Origin: an uncultured bacterium
GTDB lineage: Bacteria; Hydrogenedentota; Hydrogenedentia; Hydrogenedentales; Hydrogenedentaceae
Length of the DNA: 33,597 bases
Direction of reading: 5' to 3'
Assembly (NCBI GenBank): GCA_937124615.1
Contig: CAKZKR010000109.1
Span: 76,338-109,934 of the forward strand
Both the position numbers and the translations under genes were made by a program. Each line of letters opens with the position of its first letter. Position 1 is the first letter of the stretch. Under the pieces are notes generated by a model that made no database searches, had not been told where the DNA came from, and saw only the letters and a list, made by a program, of their open reading frames with translations. Below, piece after piece: positions 1-7,911 of the stretch.

Positions 1-481
1 AAATTTTTTTACAATTTAAATCATTTATCATTTCCTGCAAATCAATCTCGTTTATAGGTGCACATCGGAAAGAAACATCTTCTATCGCTTCTACAAAAAG
101 GCCCCCTATCCCAATGTAAACACAGATTCCATAATCTCTATGTTTCATGCCCCCTACGATAAGTTCACGCTTTCCATAGATATGTCTTTGTAATAAGAAT
201 CCTGATAGGGAGAGATTTTTTGAATTTTTCTGAATATTATTGATTGCATTCAAAAGGTGTTCTTCTGACTTGACATCTGTCTGAACCAGGCCAAAATCGC
301 TTTTATGAGCAATTCCTTCTACAATACCTTTTATGGTCAATGGAAATCCCAGTTCTCGGGATTTAGATATAGATTCGCTTGTATTTTGACATATATAAAA
401 TTCGGGTTTGGGTATTTTATATTTATCCAATAAAGATAGTGTTTGTATATCAGATAAAATATCCGTTTTTTTGTTATTCAT
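1..481 (-). CDS. ADP-forming acyl-CoA synthetase, ATP-grasp (beta) subunit, 3' end outside window
   Basis: Direct translation of the minus strand from the ATG at 481 stays open for 160 codons to the window edge. It begins MNNKKTDILSDIQTLSLLDK and then reads YKIPKPEFY, GFPLTIKG, AHKSDFGLV, GIGGLFVEAIEDVSFR and APINEIDLQEMI. These match the ATP-grasp domain of acetate-CoA ligase (ADP-forming) beta subunits: the K and HK..GGV-like nucleotide-binding elements, then GlGGi.vE..eDvs.r.aP. The family makes ATP or GTP from acyl-CoA plus phosphate in fermentative metabolism. The protein begins with the ATP-grasp part, so it is a separate beta subunit or a beta-alpha fusion, not alpha-beta. The start is supported by GGGAG six bases upstream. 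It lies 82 nt after the 108-residue gene on the same strand and may share its transcript. Its substrate (acetate, or branched or aryl acids) cannot be told. Confidence 0.85.
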   Translation of the reverse strand, partial: MNNKKTDILSDIQTLSLLDKYKIPKPEFYICQNTSESISKSRELGFPLTIKGIVEGIAHKSDFGLVQTDVKSEEHLLNAINNIQKNSKNLSLSGFLLQRHIYGKRELIVGGMKHRDYGICVYIGIGGLFVEAIEDVSFRCAPINEIDLQEMINDLNCKKI

Positions 482-563
482 TTAAAACTCCCACATCACT
501 CTTTATTATTTTGGTTCTTATGGTATCAAATTATTATTTATGATTTATATCGCATCGTTTATG

Positions 564-890
564 TTATTCATTTGCCTGTTGTCTCCCTCGTCTCCATCGT
601 CTGCGAATTTGCTTTTGTTCTATTTGTTTTTCAGTTTTTTCTTCTTCCTCATTGTAGAGTTTTTTATAGTATAACGCTTCCTTCTCGGAAAGTTTCTTTT
701 CTTGTATCATGCCTTTTATCTTTTCAATATCTGTGGTAGTTCCTGTTGGCTTTAATAAGGTTCCTTCTCCAGATATTGATGCCTGTTCCATGTATTTTTT
801 TTCTGGTATGAGTTGGTAGAGAAATACAGAGATAAATGTAATGGAATAAATAAGCGATATACTTAGAAATATGAAATCATTTCTTTTCAT
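564..890 (-). CDS. Small single-pass membrane protein, function unknown
   Basis: A 108-residue protein with one hydrophobic segment at about residues 6-26, then a hydrophilic stretch rich in Glu and Lys that is probably helical (about 60-95), and a strongly basic tail around QIRRRWRRGRQ. I do not recognise a family. The ATG lies inside the end of the upstream flavin/iron-sulfur membrane protein gene, a 14-nt overlap, so the two are almost certainly translationally coupled. By context it may be a small accessory subunit of that membrane complex; this is inference. The basic tail could bind acidic lipid headgroups or a partner. Confidence 0.7.
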   Translation of the reverse strand: MKRNDFIFLSISLIYSITFISVFLYQLIPEKKYMEQASISGEGTLLKPTGTTTDIEKIKGMIQEKKLSEKEALYYKKLYNEEEEKTEKQIEQKQIRRRWRRGRQQANE

Positions 891-3800
891 GTTTGTAACA
901 CCTGTTGCATTGGATACAGTCTATTTCTTCAGGTCTTGAAATTCCAAGGTCACAATGTGCAGGAAAGGTTCTTTGCCAGAAAAAAGAAAATATTCGTAGT
1001 GATTGGATTAGACTAAGGAAAGCCCCAGTTGGGCATAGTACTCGACACCAAAAACGATTGTAAAGAAGACTTGCAAGAAGAACACAAATCCCAAAGATAG
1101 TTGTTAGGTTTGAAGTGTCTAATGTAAAAAAAGTTAGCAGAGGGTCGACGCTAGCCAACTTTATATCTCTCAAACAAATATATATGAGTAAGAAAAGGAA
1201 AGCAAGAATGTATTTGAATTGTCGTGCGGAATACCATATTGGTTTCGTAGGAAAAATTCTTTTGCTTATATAATTAAACTTACTTATTAATTCAGCCATT
1301 GCACCAAATGGACATATATACCCGCAGTAAATATTGCCGTTAATAAGAACCAATATGGGAATACCTATTGTAAGTAATGTTGAAACTGAAAAGTGGAGGT
1401 GTAAATTATCTATAGATAGTAATTGGACTATAGAATAAATTCCGTATTGAATATTTAGCCAGAAACCCAGAACTACTGATATGGTAACTAACCATAAGGT
1501 ACGGAGTAAATCGTTATAGAAAAATCGGATTATGATGGCCATCAAGATAGATAGAAGAAAAATATATTTTGAATAGGTTGTTTTATTTGTAAGATTATAA
1601 ACGGATTGTGTTTCCTCATATCCTATTTTAGTATTTTGAATTATATTTGCGAACTCTTTTCCTGCAAACTGGACAGCTCTTTTTATGGCATCTGAGGTTG
1701 TTGTTGCTCCACTGATGGTATCTATTACTGATATGGATTCCGGTTGAAAGATACTTTTGCCTTTATACAAAAAGAAATAATCTTCTACTCGTGAAAGGTA
1801 ATCGGGTGTTTCTTTAGATTGAATTACTTTTAGGTTTTCTATGGTTCCATCCTTAGTTACTTTTACCGCAACATCAATTTCGCCTCCATACCCCATTACT
1901 TTAAATAGTGATGCGGTAGAAAAGATATAAAAAGTGTTTTCGTTCTGATTACTATCTTTTTTAGTATAAGTATAGTAGCGAAATTGTCTGTTATCAGACA
2001 GGGTCATTCTCTTGAGTGAAATATCTTCTCCTTCTGCCATTTCCTTGGCAATTTTCGTAAATGTATCTTCTGGCAAAGGTTTTTTACTACTATAATAAAT
2101 TTCCGTGGATATAAAGGTTATTATCAGAATAGGTATCAAAGTATATCCAGGAGGTCTACCCCATAACGAGGTTTTATAGATGGGAATTTTCTGAAGTAGG
2201 AGGAGAGGTGCAAGAACGACAGTAATGCAAAAAAAGGTAAACCCGATAGAATATTTTAGTCCTAACAGAGGTAAAAGTATTATGGGAAATATAAGAGAAG
2301 CAAATCCTGCTCCTAAATGGTCCCAGGCCTCTAGATACATGGCTACCTGAGATGTATTAAATTCTTTTTTAAAAATATCAAGAGATATTGACAATAAAAG
2401 GCCTAATGCAAACCCCCATGCAAAGAAAGTAAACAGGTAGAAATAAAAGTAGATGTGTATTCCATGTAGTATTAGAAATGTGGAACATATACAGAGAGTA
2501 AACACAAAAGTTGTAATGAAGAAGAACAACTTTTTATTTTTTCCGGTGAAAAAGTAATTATAAATATGTGGACTTGTAGATAGCCCCATCATAAACATTG
2601 AAGAAAGAAGTCCAATATAAGTAGAAAGTGTTCCATAGTTATATTGATATTGAATCAGTAAAAGGAAAGAAATTCCCATACCAGCAGTACCGATCATAAA
2701 AATAGCAAAACAGATTTCTAATGTATTTGATAGATAACCAGGAACCCCTTTGCGGAAAGATTTCTTTTTATATATTCCCCGCGACAGAATAAAGATTAAT
2801 GGAGAGAAGAATAAAAGGAAAATAACAATTTTTTTAAAGATTGGTATTTTTTCTAATATGCCTGAATAGCCTTGTTTCCAAAGATAGAGGAGAATGTTGT
2901 AGAGGAAACCGAGGTATTTGGCTTCTGTATTAATTAAGTATTCGTCCGTAGTAACATTTTTAACTTCTTCATATCGATTTCTTTGGAAAATAATCCTATC
3001 TGCTGGATAGAGGTCTCTTACAATACCGGGTTTTATCTCTGGGGTGTGTTGTATCAGAGCCGATAATCTCTTCTCAAGAGTTGGGACATGTTCACTCAAA
3101 GGATAGTTTATTGAACCGAATAACCAGGTTTCTTCACCCGGTTTTAAAGCTGTTACATTAAATATTTTGTGAAAAGTTAAATATATGGATGCACCGAGTG
3201 TCGCAATCTCTCCACCTAAAAAGTTTTCTCCCCCAGAAATTCGTATGCCTGCTATGCCTTTATCGGCTAAACGAGTTTTTAATAAACTAAAAAAATGGTC
3301 CGTTAGGAAGTGATTAGAAGCAATTGTTTGAGGTTCACTTGTATAAATGAGAATAATATCGAATGTATCGGTTGTGTTTTTTAAGAAAGATAGGGGTTCC
3401 GATTGTGGATATATTAATTTCCTCTGATTCTGTAAAGGTTCTTCGGGAAGTAGTGGGATGAGTATTTTTGACAATTCAGAATCAAAGGGTATCCATGTAA
3501 TGTTTTCTATTTCTTGAATCTTTGTGAGATAGGGTAATGTATAGAGAAAGGGTTCGCCAATCAGTAAAATTCTTTTCCCATCATTCTTTTGAGCAAGAAA
3601 TGTGGATAAAAGTCGTAATCCGTATTCTGGATTAGGAAAGTTCAGGGCAGGCTTAAGATTTCGAAGCAGAATAAGTTGGTTCGCTTTGTAACCATATAAG
3701 TACTCTCCCTTTTGGGTGATAATTTTTCCCCCTAACTTTTCATTTTTGTTAATGCTACTCCAAAGGTATTTGTTTTCCCATGTTTCTAATGGAAATGCCA

Positions 3801-4437
3801 ATAGTATCAGAAATGGCACAAAAGAGAGTAGTATTTTTTTGAGAGTTTTATGGTTTAAGAAAAGGAATACAGAAGTTAATAGTGTTCCCGAAGCGAAACA
3901 AAAGGGTAACCAGTGGGAAAATCCCCGGAAGATACATATGGATGTGATAAAACCTCCCAGTACTGCTCCGAGAGATTCATAAGCGTATACGGAACGAACG
4001 ATAGCAGGAGGAGAGTCTTTGCCATGTATAGAGTTCGGTTGAATATTGTGTTGCCACCATATAGCACAATGTGTGAACAGGAGTCCCGTAAGGAAACTTA
4101 TTCCGGCGGGGACAATTGCAGAATAGAATAGGAGAGTATGAATATTGAAAACCTCGTATGCGGGTATATCGGATATATAACGGGAATTCCGGATTAAGAA
4201 ATGTCCCCATAACCATGAAGGGATATAGAGTAGGGATGAGATGGGCAACAATGAGGAATATTTTTGGAGAAGTTTACCCGTAATAGTGCCGGGGACAATC
4301 CAGAAGAACCAAAAGAAATAAAGAAAACCTAAGGTAAACTCATTTTCTTCAATGCAATGTAGAAAATCACGCACAAGCAATGCTTGCGCTGTAATTGAAA
4401 AGAGACCTAATGAAATGGGTAATAAATACTTTTTCAC
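877..4437 (-). CDS. Multidomain membrane redox protein: spermidine-synthase/MFS-like, FMN-binding and NapH-like iron-sulfur domains
   Basis: 1186 residues. Residues 1-220 form a membrane bundle with the YAYESLGAVLGG element (151-162) typical of MFS-fused spermidine synthases. Residues 235-480 resemble a spermidine synthase/methyltransferase fold but are degenerate: the glycine-rich loop reads LIGEPFLYTLP, and the usual catalytic D..DP is IYTSEPQ. A second membrane bundle spans about 530-780. Residues 840-925 are an NqrC/RnfG-type FMN-binding domain with flavinylation motif DTISGAT (906-912); Thr912 is the expected covalent FMN site. Residues 945-1186 are membrane helices with CGYICP (1038-1043), CRVLCP (1131-1136) and a terminal cluster C1162, C1174, C1177, C1180, as in NapH/NosR polyferredoxins. 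It probably moves electrons across the membrane via FMN and Fe-S centres. It follows the AmrB-AmrA gene by 2 nt. It needs an ApbE flavin transferase, not encoded here. Polyamine synthesis is unlikely. Confidence 0.85.
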   Translation of the reverse strand: MKKYLLPISLGLFSITAQALLVRDFLHCIEENEFTLGFLYFFWFFWIVPGTITGKLLQKYSSLLPISSLLYIPSWLWGHFLIRNSRYISDIPAYEVFNIHTLLFYSAIVPAGISFLTGLLFTHCAIWWQHNIQPNSIHGKDSPPAIVRSVYAYESLGAVLGGFITSICIFRGFSHWLPFCFASGTLLTSVFLFLNHKTLKKILLSFVPFLILLAFPLETWENKYLWSSINKNEKLGGKIITQKGEYLYGYKANQLILLRNLKPALNFPNPEYGLRLLSTFLAQKNDGKRILLIGEPFLYTLPYLTKIQEIENITWIPFDSELSKILIPLLPEEPLQNQRKLIYPQSEPLSFLKNTTDTFDIILIYTSEPQTIASNHFLTDHFFSLLKTRLADKGIAGIRISGGENFLGGEIATLGASIYLTFHKIFNVTALKPGEETWLFGSINYPLSEHVPTLEKRLSALIQHTPEIKPGIVRDLYPADRIIFQRNRYEEVKNVTTDEYLINTEAKYLGFLYNILLYLWKQGYSGILEKIPIFKKIVIFLLFFSPLIFILSRGIYKKKSFRKGVPGYLSNTLEICFAIFMIGTAGMGISFLLLIQYQYNYGTLSTYIGLLSSMFMMGLSTSPHIYNYFFTGKNKKLFFFITTFVFTLCICSTFLILHGIHIYFYFYLFTFFAWGFALGLLLSISLDIFKKEFNTSQVAMYLEAWDHLGAGFASLIFPIILLPLLGLKYSIGFTFFCITVVLAPLLLLQKIPIYKTSLWGRPPGYTLIPILIITFISTEIYYSSKKPLPEDTFTKIAKEMAEGEDISLKRMTLSDNRQFRYYTYTKKDSNQNENTFYIFSTASLFKVMGYGGEIDVAVKVTKDGTIENLKVIQSKETPDYLSRVEDYFFLYKGKSIFQPESISVIDTISGATTTSDAIKRAVQFAGKEFANIIQNTKIGYEETQSVYNLTNKTTYSKYIFLLSILMAIIIRFFYNDLLRTLWLVTISVVLGFWLNIQYGIYSIVQLLSIDNLHLHFSVSTLLTIGIPILVLINGNIYCGYICPFGAMAELISKFNYISKRIFPTKPIWYSARQFKYILAFLFLLIYICLRDIKLASVDPLLTFFTLDTSNLTTIFGICVLLASLLYNRFWCRVLCPTGAFLSLIQSLRIFSFFWQRTFPAHCDLGISRPEEIDCIQCNRCYKHEKK

Positions 4438-4439
4438 AA

Positions 4440-5975
4440 CTACTCTTCGTGAAATACTTCTGCTTCGAAAACTTCAAATTCCGCACCTTCTTTATATCCA
4501 TCTGGAGGTAGTCCCGCTTTCATAGATAGGTGTTCTAATGTTTGTTGTAAATTCCACTTCTGTTCAGGGGCTACCTGTGGCAAAAACAAAGCCTGATAAT
4601 AGCTTTTTTTCATGATAATACCATGTTTGCCTAATTCGATTTCCTTATAATTATCTATCTTTTTTGGATGTGTAAGGAGTGATATGTCGATTTTAATTTT
4701 GGCGAGTTCATCTTTTGTAATAGGGTGAAATCGTGGGTCTTTAAAACCTGCATTATATGCATTTTGAAGCACAGATTTATACATAGGTCTTACTGCGAAA
4801 ATTTCGCCAATACATCCTCTCAGGTCATCATTTATTTTTAAAGTAACAAATGAGGCTCGGGGTGTTTTCATAAGTTCCGTTATTTTTATTGGTATTTCGT
4901 TTTCAGAGGGTAAATGGTTATGTTCCAGGACATATTCAATTGTCCAGCGTGCTAACTTTAATAGGTCTTTTTTTTCTTCTTGTGTTAAAGATGTTGAAAT
5001 ATTCATAGATATCCTTTCCTTTTTTTCCCATGTACCTGTAAAAACAATGCTAAAGTAACTTACAGAATTCTGATAATCATTCACAATTTCACCTGATTGT
5101 TTGTAATCGACAAGTTTTGTTTGAGTTTTACTGGGAAGTAAACATAATAGGACTCCGATACCATAAGGGCCACAAATTGTAATACCTGTTTTTTCTATAT
5201 AGTCATAAAAACCTTTTACATCCTTTTTTTCGATGTATTGGTAGGCTCCCATATCCAAATCTTTTAAATTTTGGGCAATGTCTTTACTAAAGGGAAGATA
5301 ATGGTAATTGGGACCATAGTGGGTAAAATCGCTACTTGCAATTAGTAGTGTTTTTTCATCTACAAAATTCTTTAAAATGCTTGCGACTTTTTCGGTAGTT
5401 TCAATATCTAATTTTCCACAGATGAGCGGGATTAATTTGAAGTCTTTTTTGAAATATTGGAGTAAGGGTAATATGATTTCGACACTGTGTTCTCCTTTTT
5501 GGGCTATGGGAACCTCGCGGAAGTAGGGATGTTTCCGTAGTTCTTGTAGCGTCTCTGTGTCAAGGGGTATTTTCCCTAATGGTGTTTCATAAAAATCTAC
5601 AGAAGGGATGCTAACTATATTTTCCAAAGGGGCTTTGTGACTTGTGCCTAATATAATTATTTTAGAATAAGAAGAATTTTCTGTTGCTTTGATTCCTTTA
5701 CAAGCCGTGAGTCCCGAATACATATATCCTGCATGAGGTAATATCAAACCGAGTATATTTTCAATAGAATCTTGCTCTGTTTTATTAAACATTTCTGAGA
5801 GTTGTTGTATTAATTTTTCAGGAGAGGCCTCATACCATTGACCAGCGATTTGAGATAAATAAACGGACTTATGTTGTGTTTTCTCATGTTCTTCAGAATA
5901 TGTGTTGTCATTACATGCAACAGGCAGAATCATAAAAAAAAGTAGGGTAAAAACATTATACGGATATATGTTCAT
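4440..5975 (-). CDS. amrB: AmmeMemoRadiSam system AmrB-AmrA (Memo-AMMECR1) fusion, possible lipoprotein
   Basis: 511 residues. A hydrophobic N-terminus ends in LPVAC (Cys21), resembling a lipoprotein signal, although it lacks the usual basic n-region and has Pro at -3. Residues 38-318 are a Memo/AmrB domain (SQIAGQWYEA start) with the conserved PHAGYMYSG (His81), GTSHK (His113), EHSVE (162-166), SSDFTHYG (214-221) and CGP (Cys268). His81, His113 and Cys268 match the iron-binding residues known for human MEMO1. Residues 330-505 are an AMMECR1/AmrA domain with LRGCIG (385-390) and FLPQV..E..W. The biochemical role of the family is not settled. The two domains are usually separate genes; here the frame is continuous. 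The start has GGGGA seven bases upstream. It sits between the 63-residue ORF and the membrane redox gene. Confidence 0.92.
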   Translation of the reverse strand: MNIYPYNVFTLLFFMILPVACNDNTYSEEHEKTQHKSVYLSQIAGQWYEASPEKLIQQLSEMFNKTEQDSIENILGLILPHAGYMYSGLTACKGIKATENSSYSKIIILGTSHKAPLENIVSIPSVDFYETPLGKIPLDTETLQELRKHPYFREVPIAQKGEHSVEIILPLLQYFKKDFKLIPLICGKLDIETTEKVASILKNFVDEKTLLIASSDFTHYGPNYHYLPFSKDIAQNLKDLDMGAYQYIEKKDVKGFYDYIEKTGITICGPYGIGVLLCLLPSKTQTKLVDYKQSGEIVNDYQNSVSYFSIVFTGTWEKKERISMNISTSLTQEEKKDLLKLARWTIEYVLEHNHLPSENEIPIKITELMKTPRASFVTLKINDDLRGCIGEIFAVRPMYKSVLQNAYNAGFKDPRFHPITKDELAKIKIDISLLTHPKKIDNYKEIELGKHGIIMKKSYYQALFLPQVAPEQKWNLQQTLEHLSMKAGLPPDGYKEGAEFEVFEAEVFHEE

Positions 5976-6015
5976 TTTATATCCCCTTTATTAACTTATT
6001 TTATTATATTAAATT

Positions 6016-6207
6016 TTATCCTGCCCATGGTGAATGTTTTGAAGGGGAAAATATTTTCTTTTTTTTATTTTGGACATCATAAATGAGTTTATTTTTAGAT
6101 AAAGGAATAGCATAAGTTTGTCGGACTAGAGAAACCTTTTTCATTTTTGGTTTTTGTAGAAAAGTAAAAACAATGGATGATAAAAAAGTTCTTCGTTTTA
6201 TCTTCAT
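6016..6207 (-). CDS. 63-residue ORF in the AmmeMemoRadiSam operon, function unknown
   Basis: The ATG at 6207 overlaps the stop of amrS as ATGA, the usual sign of translational coupling, with GGAA seven bases upstream. An in-frame ATG at 6213 is the alternative. The peptide starts MKIKRRTFLSSIVFTFLQ, which looks like a twin-arginine motif (KRRTFLS), but the hydrophobic part is only about nine residues and is followed by KPKMKK. A working Tat signal is therefore doubtful. The C-terminal half is basic (QNKKKK) and ends SPSKHSPWAG. I do not recognise a family. It could be a small structural or substrate peptide for the neighbouring radical SAM enzyme, or the remnant of a Tat protein. Nothing in the 40 nt before the next gene could hold a missing remainder. 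Confidence 0.5.
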   Translation of the reverse strand: MKIKRRTFLSSIVFTFLQKPKMKKVSLVRQTYAIPLSKNKLIYDVQNKKKKIFSPSKHSPWAG

Positions 6208-7181
6208 TGCCATATTCCATATATTTCCGTATTACACTTTGGACATTTGCCCTGAGTGATATTGTTTTGAAGAATGTTATACCCATATCTTTCAATTAGC
6301 AAAGTATTACATGATGGACAATAGGTATTTGAACTATCACGGTGAACAATGTTCCCTATATACACAAAATATAAGCCTTCGTTGTTTGCAATTTGACGTG
6401 CTTTCAAGAGTGTTTCTAAAGGAGTTGGAGGAAGGTGGGTCATTTTATAGCGCGGGTAAAACTGGGAAAAATGAAGAGGTGTATCTTTCCCTAAATTTTG
6501 GGCAATCCATGATGATAGTTTTTGGAAGTCTTCCTCTTTGTCGTTTAATGTAGGAATTACCAGGTTAGTAACTTCTAATATTGCATGAGAATTTTTAGTT
6601 AATTCTAAAGTTTGCAAAACAGGTTTTAGTGTACCGTCACATACCGTTCTGTAGAATTCATCTGTGATACCTTTAAGGTCAATATTAGCTGAATGTATAA
6701 AAGGCAATAATCTTTTATACGGTTCCTTATTTATATATCCTGCGGTAACAAGAACATTTTTTAAGCCTTTTTCCGCAGATATTTTACAGCATTCATAAGT
6801 ATATTCATAGTAAGCCAGAGGTTCTGTGTAGGTATAGGCTATAGAAGGACTTTTATATTGGATTGCAAGCGAAACAATATTTTCAGGTTCTATAAATTTT
6901 GTTTCGTATTGATAGGGCTCTGCCTGGGAGATTTCCCAGTTTTGACAATTTTTACAGTGAAGGTTACAACCCACTGTTGCAAGAGATAAAATAGGTGTTC
7001 CTGGTAAAAAATGGTAAAGAGGTTTTTTTTCCATAGGGTCAATATGTATGGAGCAAGGATGTCCAAAGGTAACAGCATATAGTTTTCCATCCATATTTAT
7101 CCGAATACGACATTCACCTTTTTGTCCATTGTCGAGGACACAATAGCGGGGGCATAACTCACATTTAACTAAGGGGATCAT
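6204..7181 (-). CDS. amrS: AmmeMemoRadiSam system radical SAM enzyme
   Basis: 325 residues, full length for the family. The radical SAM cluster motif is CNLHCKNC (Cys72, Cys76, Cys79), preceded by the N-terminal CELCPRYC..GECRIR element that marks AmrS and other pyruvate-formate-lyase-activase-like proteins. PLYHFLPGTPILSLATVGC and VTAGYINKEP are also family-like. The C-terminus carries a zinc-ribbon-like pair, CPSC (288-291) and CPKC (313-316). It should cleave S-adenosylmethionine reductively in the cytoplasm; the substrate is unknown. It is the first gene of the minus-strand operon and overlaps the next ORF by ATGA. A perfect TATAAT lies 26 nt upstream of the start. Identification is firm because the Memo and AMMECR1 partners follow directly. 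Confidence 0.93.
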   Translation of the reverse strand: MIPLVKCELCPRYCVLDNGQKGECRIRINMDGKLYAVTFGHPCSIHIDPMEKKPLYHFLPGTPILSLATVGCNLHCKNCQNWEISQAEPYQYETKFIEPENIVSLAIQYKSPSIAYTYTEPLAYYEYTYECCKISAEKGLKNVLVTAGYINKEPYKRLLPFIHSANIDLKGITDEFYRTVCDGTLKPVLQTLELTKNSHAILEVTNLVIPTLNDKEEDFQKLSSWIAQNLGKDTPLHFSQFYPRYKMTHLPPTPLETLLKARQIANNEGLYFVYIGNIVHRDSSNTYCPSCNTLLIERYGYNILQNNITQGKCPKCNTEIYGIWQ

Positions 7182-7207
7182 TTCTGAAATCTTCTTTTTA
7201 TCTTAAT

Positions 7208-7237
7208 ATTATAACGGTAAAAAAATTAAATTTGGAA
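7208..7237 (-). promoter_or_regulatory. Candidate promoter of the amr operon
   Basis: On the minus strand a perfect -10 TATAAT (7213-7208) stands 26 nt before the amrS ATG. A weak -35, TTCCAA (7237-7232), stands 18 nt further up. The -35 matches the consensus at only three of six positions and the region is very AT-rich, so this is a candidate only. Confidence 0.35.
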
Positions 7238-7288
7238 CTATTTTAATAATTTTAGTGTTTATTATATAAAATATTTAATAATGAAATT

Positions 7289-7319
7289 ATAAAATAATTT
7301 GAAAATAAAATTATTTTAT
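7289..7319. promoter_or_regulatory. Perfect 12-bp inverted repeat upstream of marR
   Basis: ATAAAATAATTT (7289-7300) and its exact reverse complement AAATTATTTTAT (7308-7319) are separated by 7 nt. It lies in the 242-nt divergent region between amrS and marR. MarR proteins bind AT-rich palindromes close to their own genes, so it is a candidate operator. It sits upstream of the predicted marR promoter, not over it, and simple AT-rich sequence yields such repeats more easily than mixed sequence. Confidence 0.4.
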
Positions 7320-7347
7320 GATAAAATATTTATGTTTCAAAATAGTT

Positions 7348-7377
7348 ATGACATTTGGTTTTTGTTGATTTGATAAT
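7348..7377 (+). promoter_or_regulatory. Candidate promoter of the marR-efflux operon
   Basis: ATGACA (7348-7353, five of six to consensus -35) is followed after 18 nt by GATAAT (7372-7377, five of six to consensus -10). Transcription would start near 7384, leaving a leader of about 40 nt with AGGAG at 7412-7416 before the marR ATG. No transcription data support it. Confidence 0.4.
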
Positions 7378-7423
7378 TTAATTAGTTCGAAACAAGATAG
7401 GAATATATTTCAGGAGATATTTG

Positions 7424-7897
7424 ATGGAAAAGTACTCAAACGAGGCTCATGAGATTTTTAAGACGATACAGATAATTCAACGTTGGATGCATAATCGTTT
7501 TCACAGTTGTTTTACAGATAAAGACAAAACAAAACTGGGGCATGACCTTACAATGCCTCAGTTTCATATGCTGGTAACAATAAAACAATTTGAGCCTTTG
7601 AAATTAAAGGAATTGTCTGAATATCTTCATGTATCTCCACCTGCAGCAAGTTTGATGTTAGACCGTTTGGTTGAATTGGGTTTGGTTCTTCGTGAACAAT
7701 CTTTGGAGGACCGTCGGGAAGTTCAGATACGATTAACTTCAGAAGCCAGTGAATCGCTTAAGTGGCATGAACATCAGATTATCTCCGGAATTAGGGAATT
7801 ATTATGTGGATTGGGTGAGGAAACTGCATCTAAATGGGTTGATGTTTATAAGGCAATAAGACAATATCTGATATCAGTTCAAAATAATAAAAAATAA
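7424..7897 (+). CDS. MarR-family transcriptional regulator
   Basis: 157 residues, a normal MarR length. The winged-helix core is visible as LTMPQFHMLVTI, LKLKELSEYLHVSPPAASLMLDRLVELGLV (helix-turn-helix) and REQSLEDRREVQIRLT (wing with the DRR motif). These dimeric repressors usually respond to small aromatic or toxic compounds. ATG 7424 is chosen over TTG 7421 because AGGAG ends seven bases before the ATG but only four before the TTG. It is the first gene of the efflux operon, 14 nt before the adaptor gene, so it probably controls that operon and possibly itself. The ligand is unknown. Confidence 0.92.
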   Translation: MEKYSNEAHEIFKTIQIIQRWMHNRFHSCFTDKDKTKLGHDLTMPQFHMLVTIKQFEPLKLKELSEYLHVSPPAASLMLDRLVELGLVLREQSLEDRREVQIRLTSEASESLKWHEHQIISGIRELLCGLGEETASKWVDVYKAIRQYLISVQNNKK

Positions 7898-7911
7898 AAA
7901 GAGGAAGTATT

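Noticed and set aside
3716-4216. Cluster of short open frames on both strands at the N-terminal end of the membrane redox gene
   Set aside because: All overlap the continuous 1186-codon frame, which has clear membrane helices there.
877-4437. Active spermidine synthase
   Set aside because: The SAM glycine loop and catalytic Asp motif are both lost, so the polyamine annotation by overall similarity would mislead.
6095-6295. 66-codon minus-strand frame overlapping amrS and the 63-residue ORF
   Set aside because: It is out of frame with both; the ATGA-coupled 63-residue frame has the better start.
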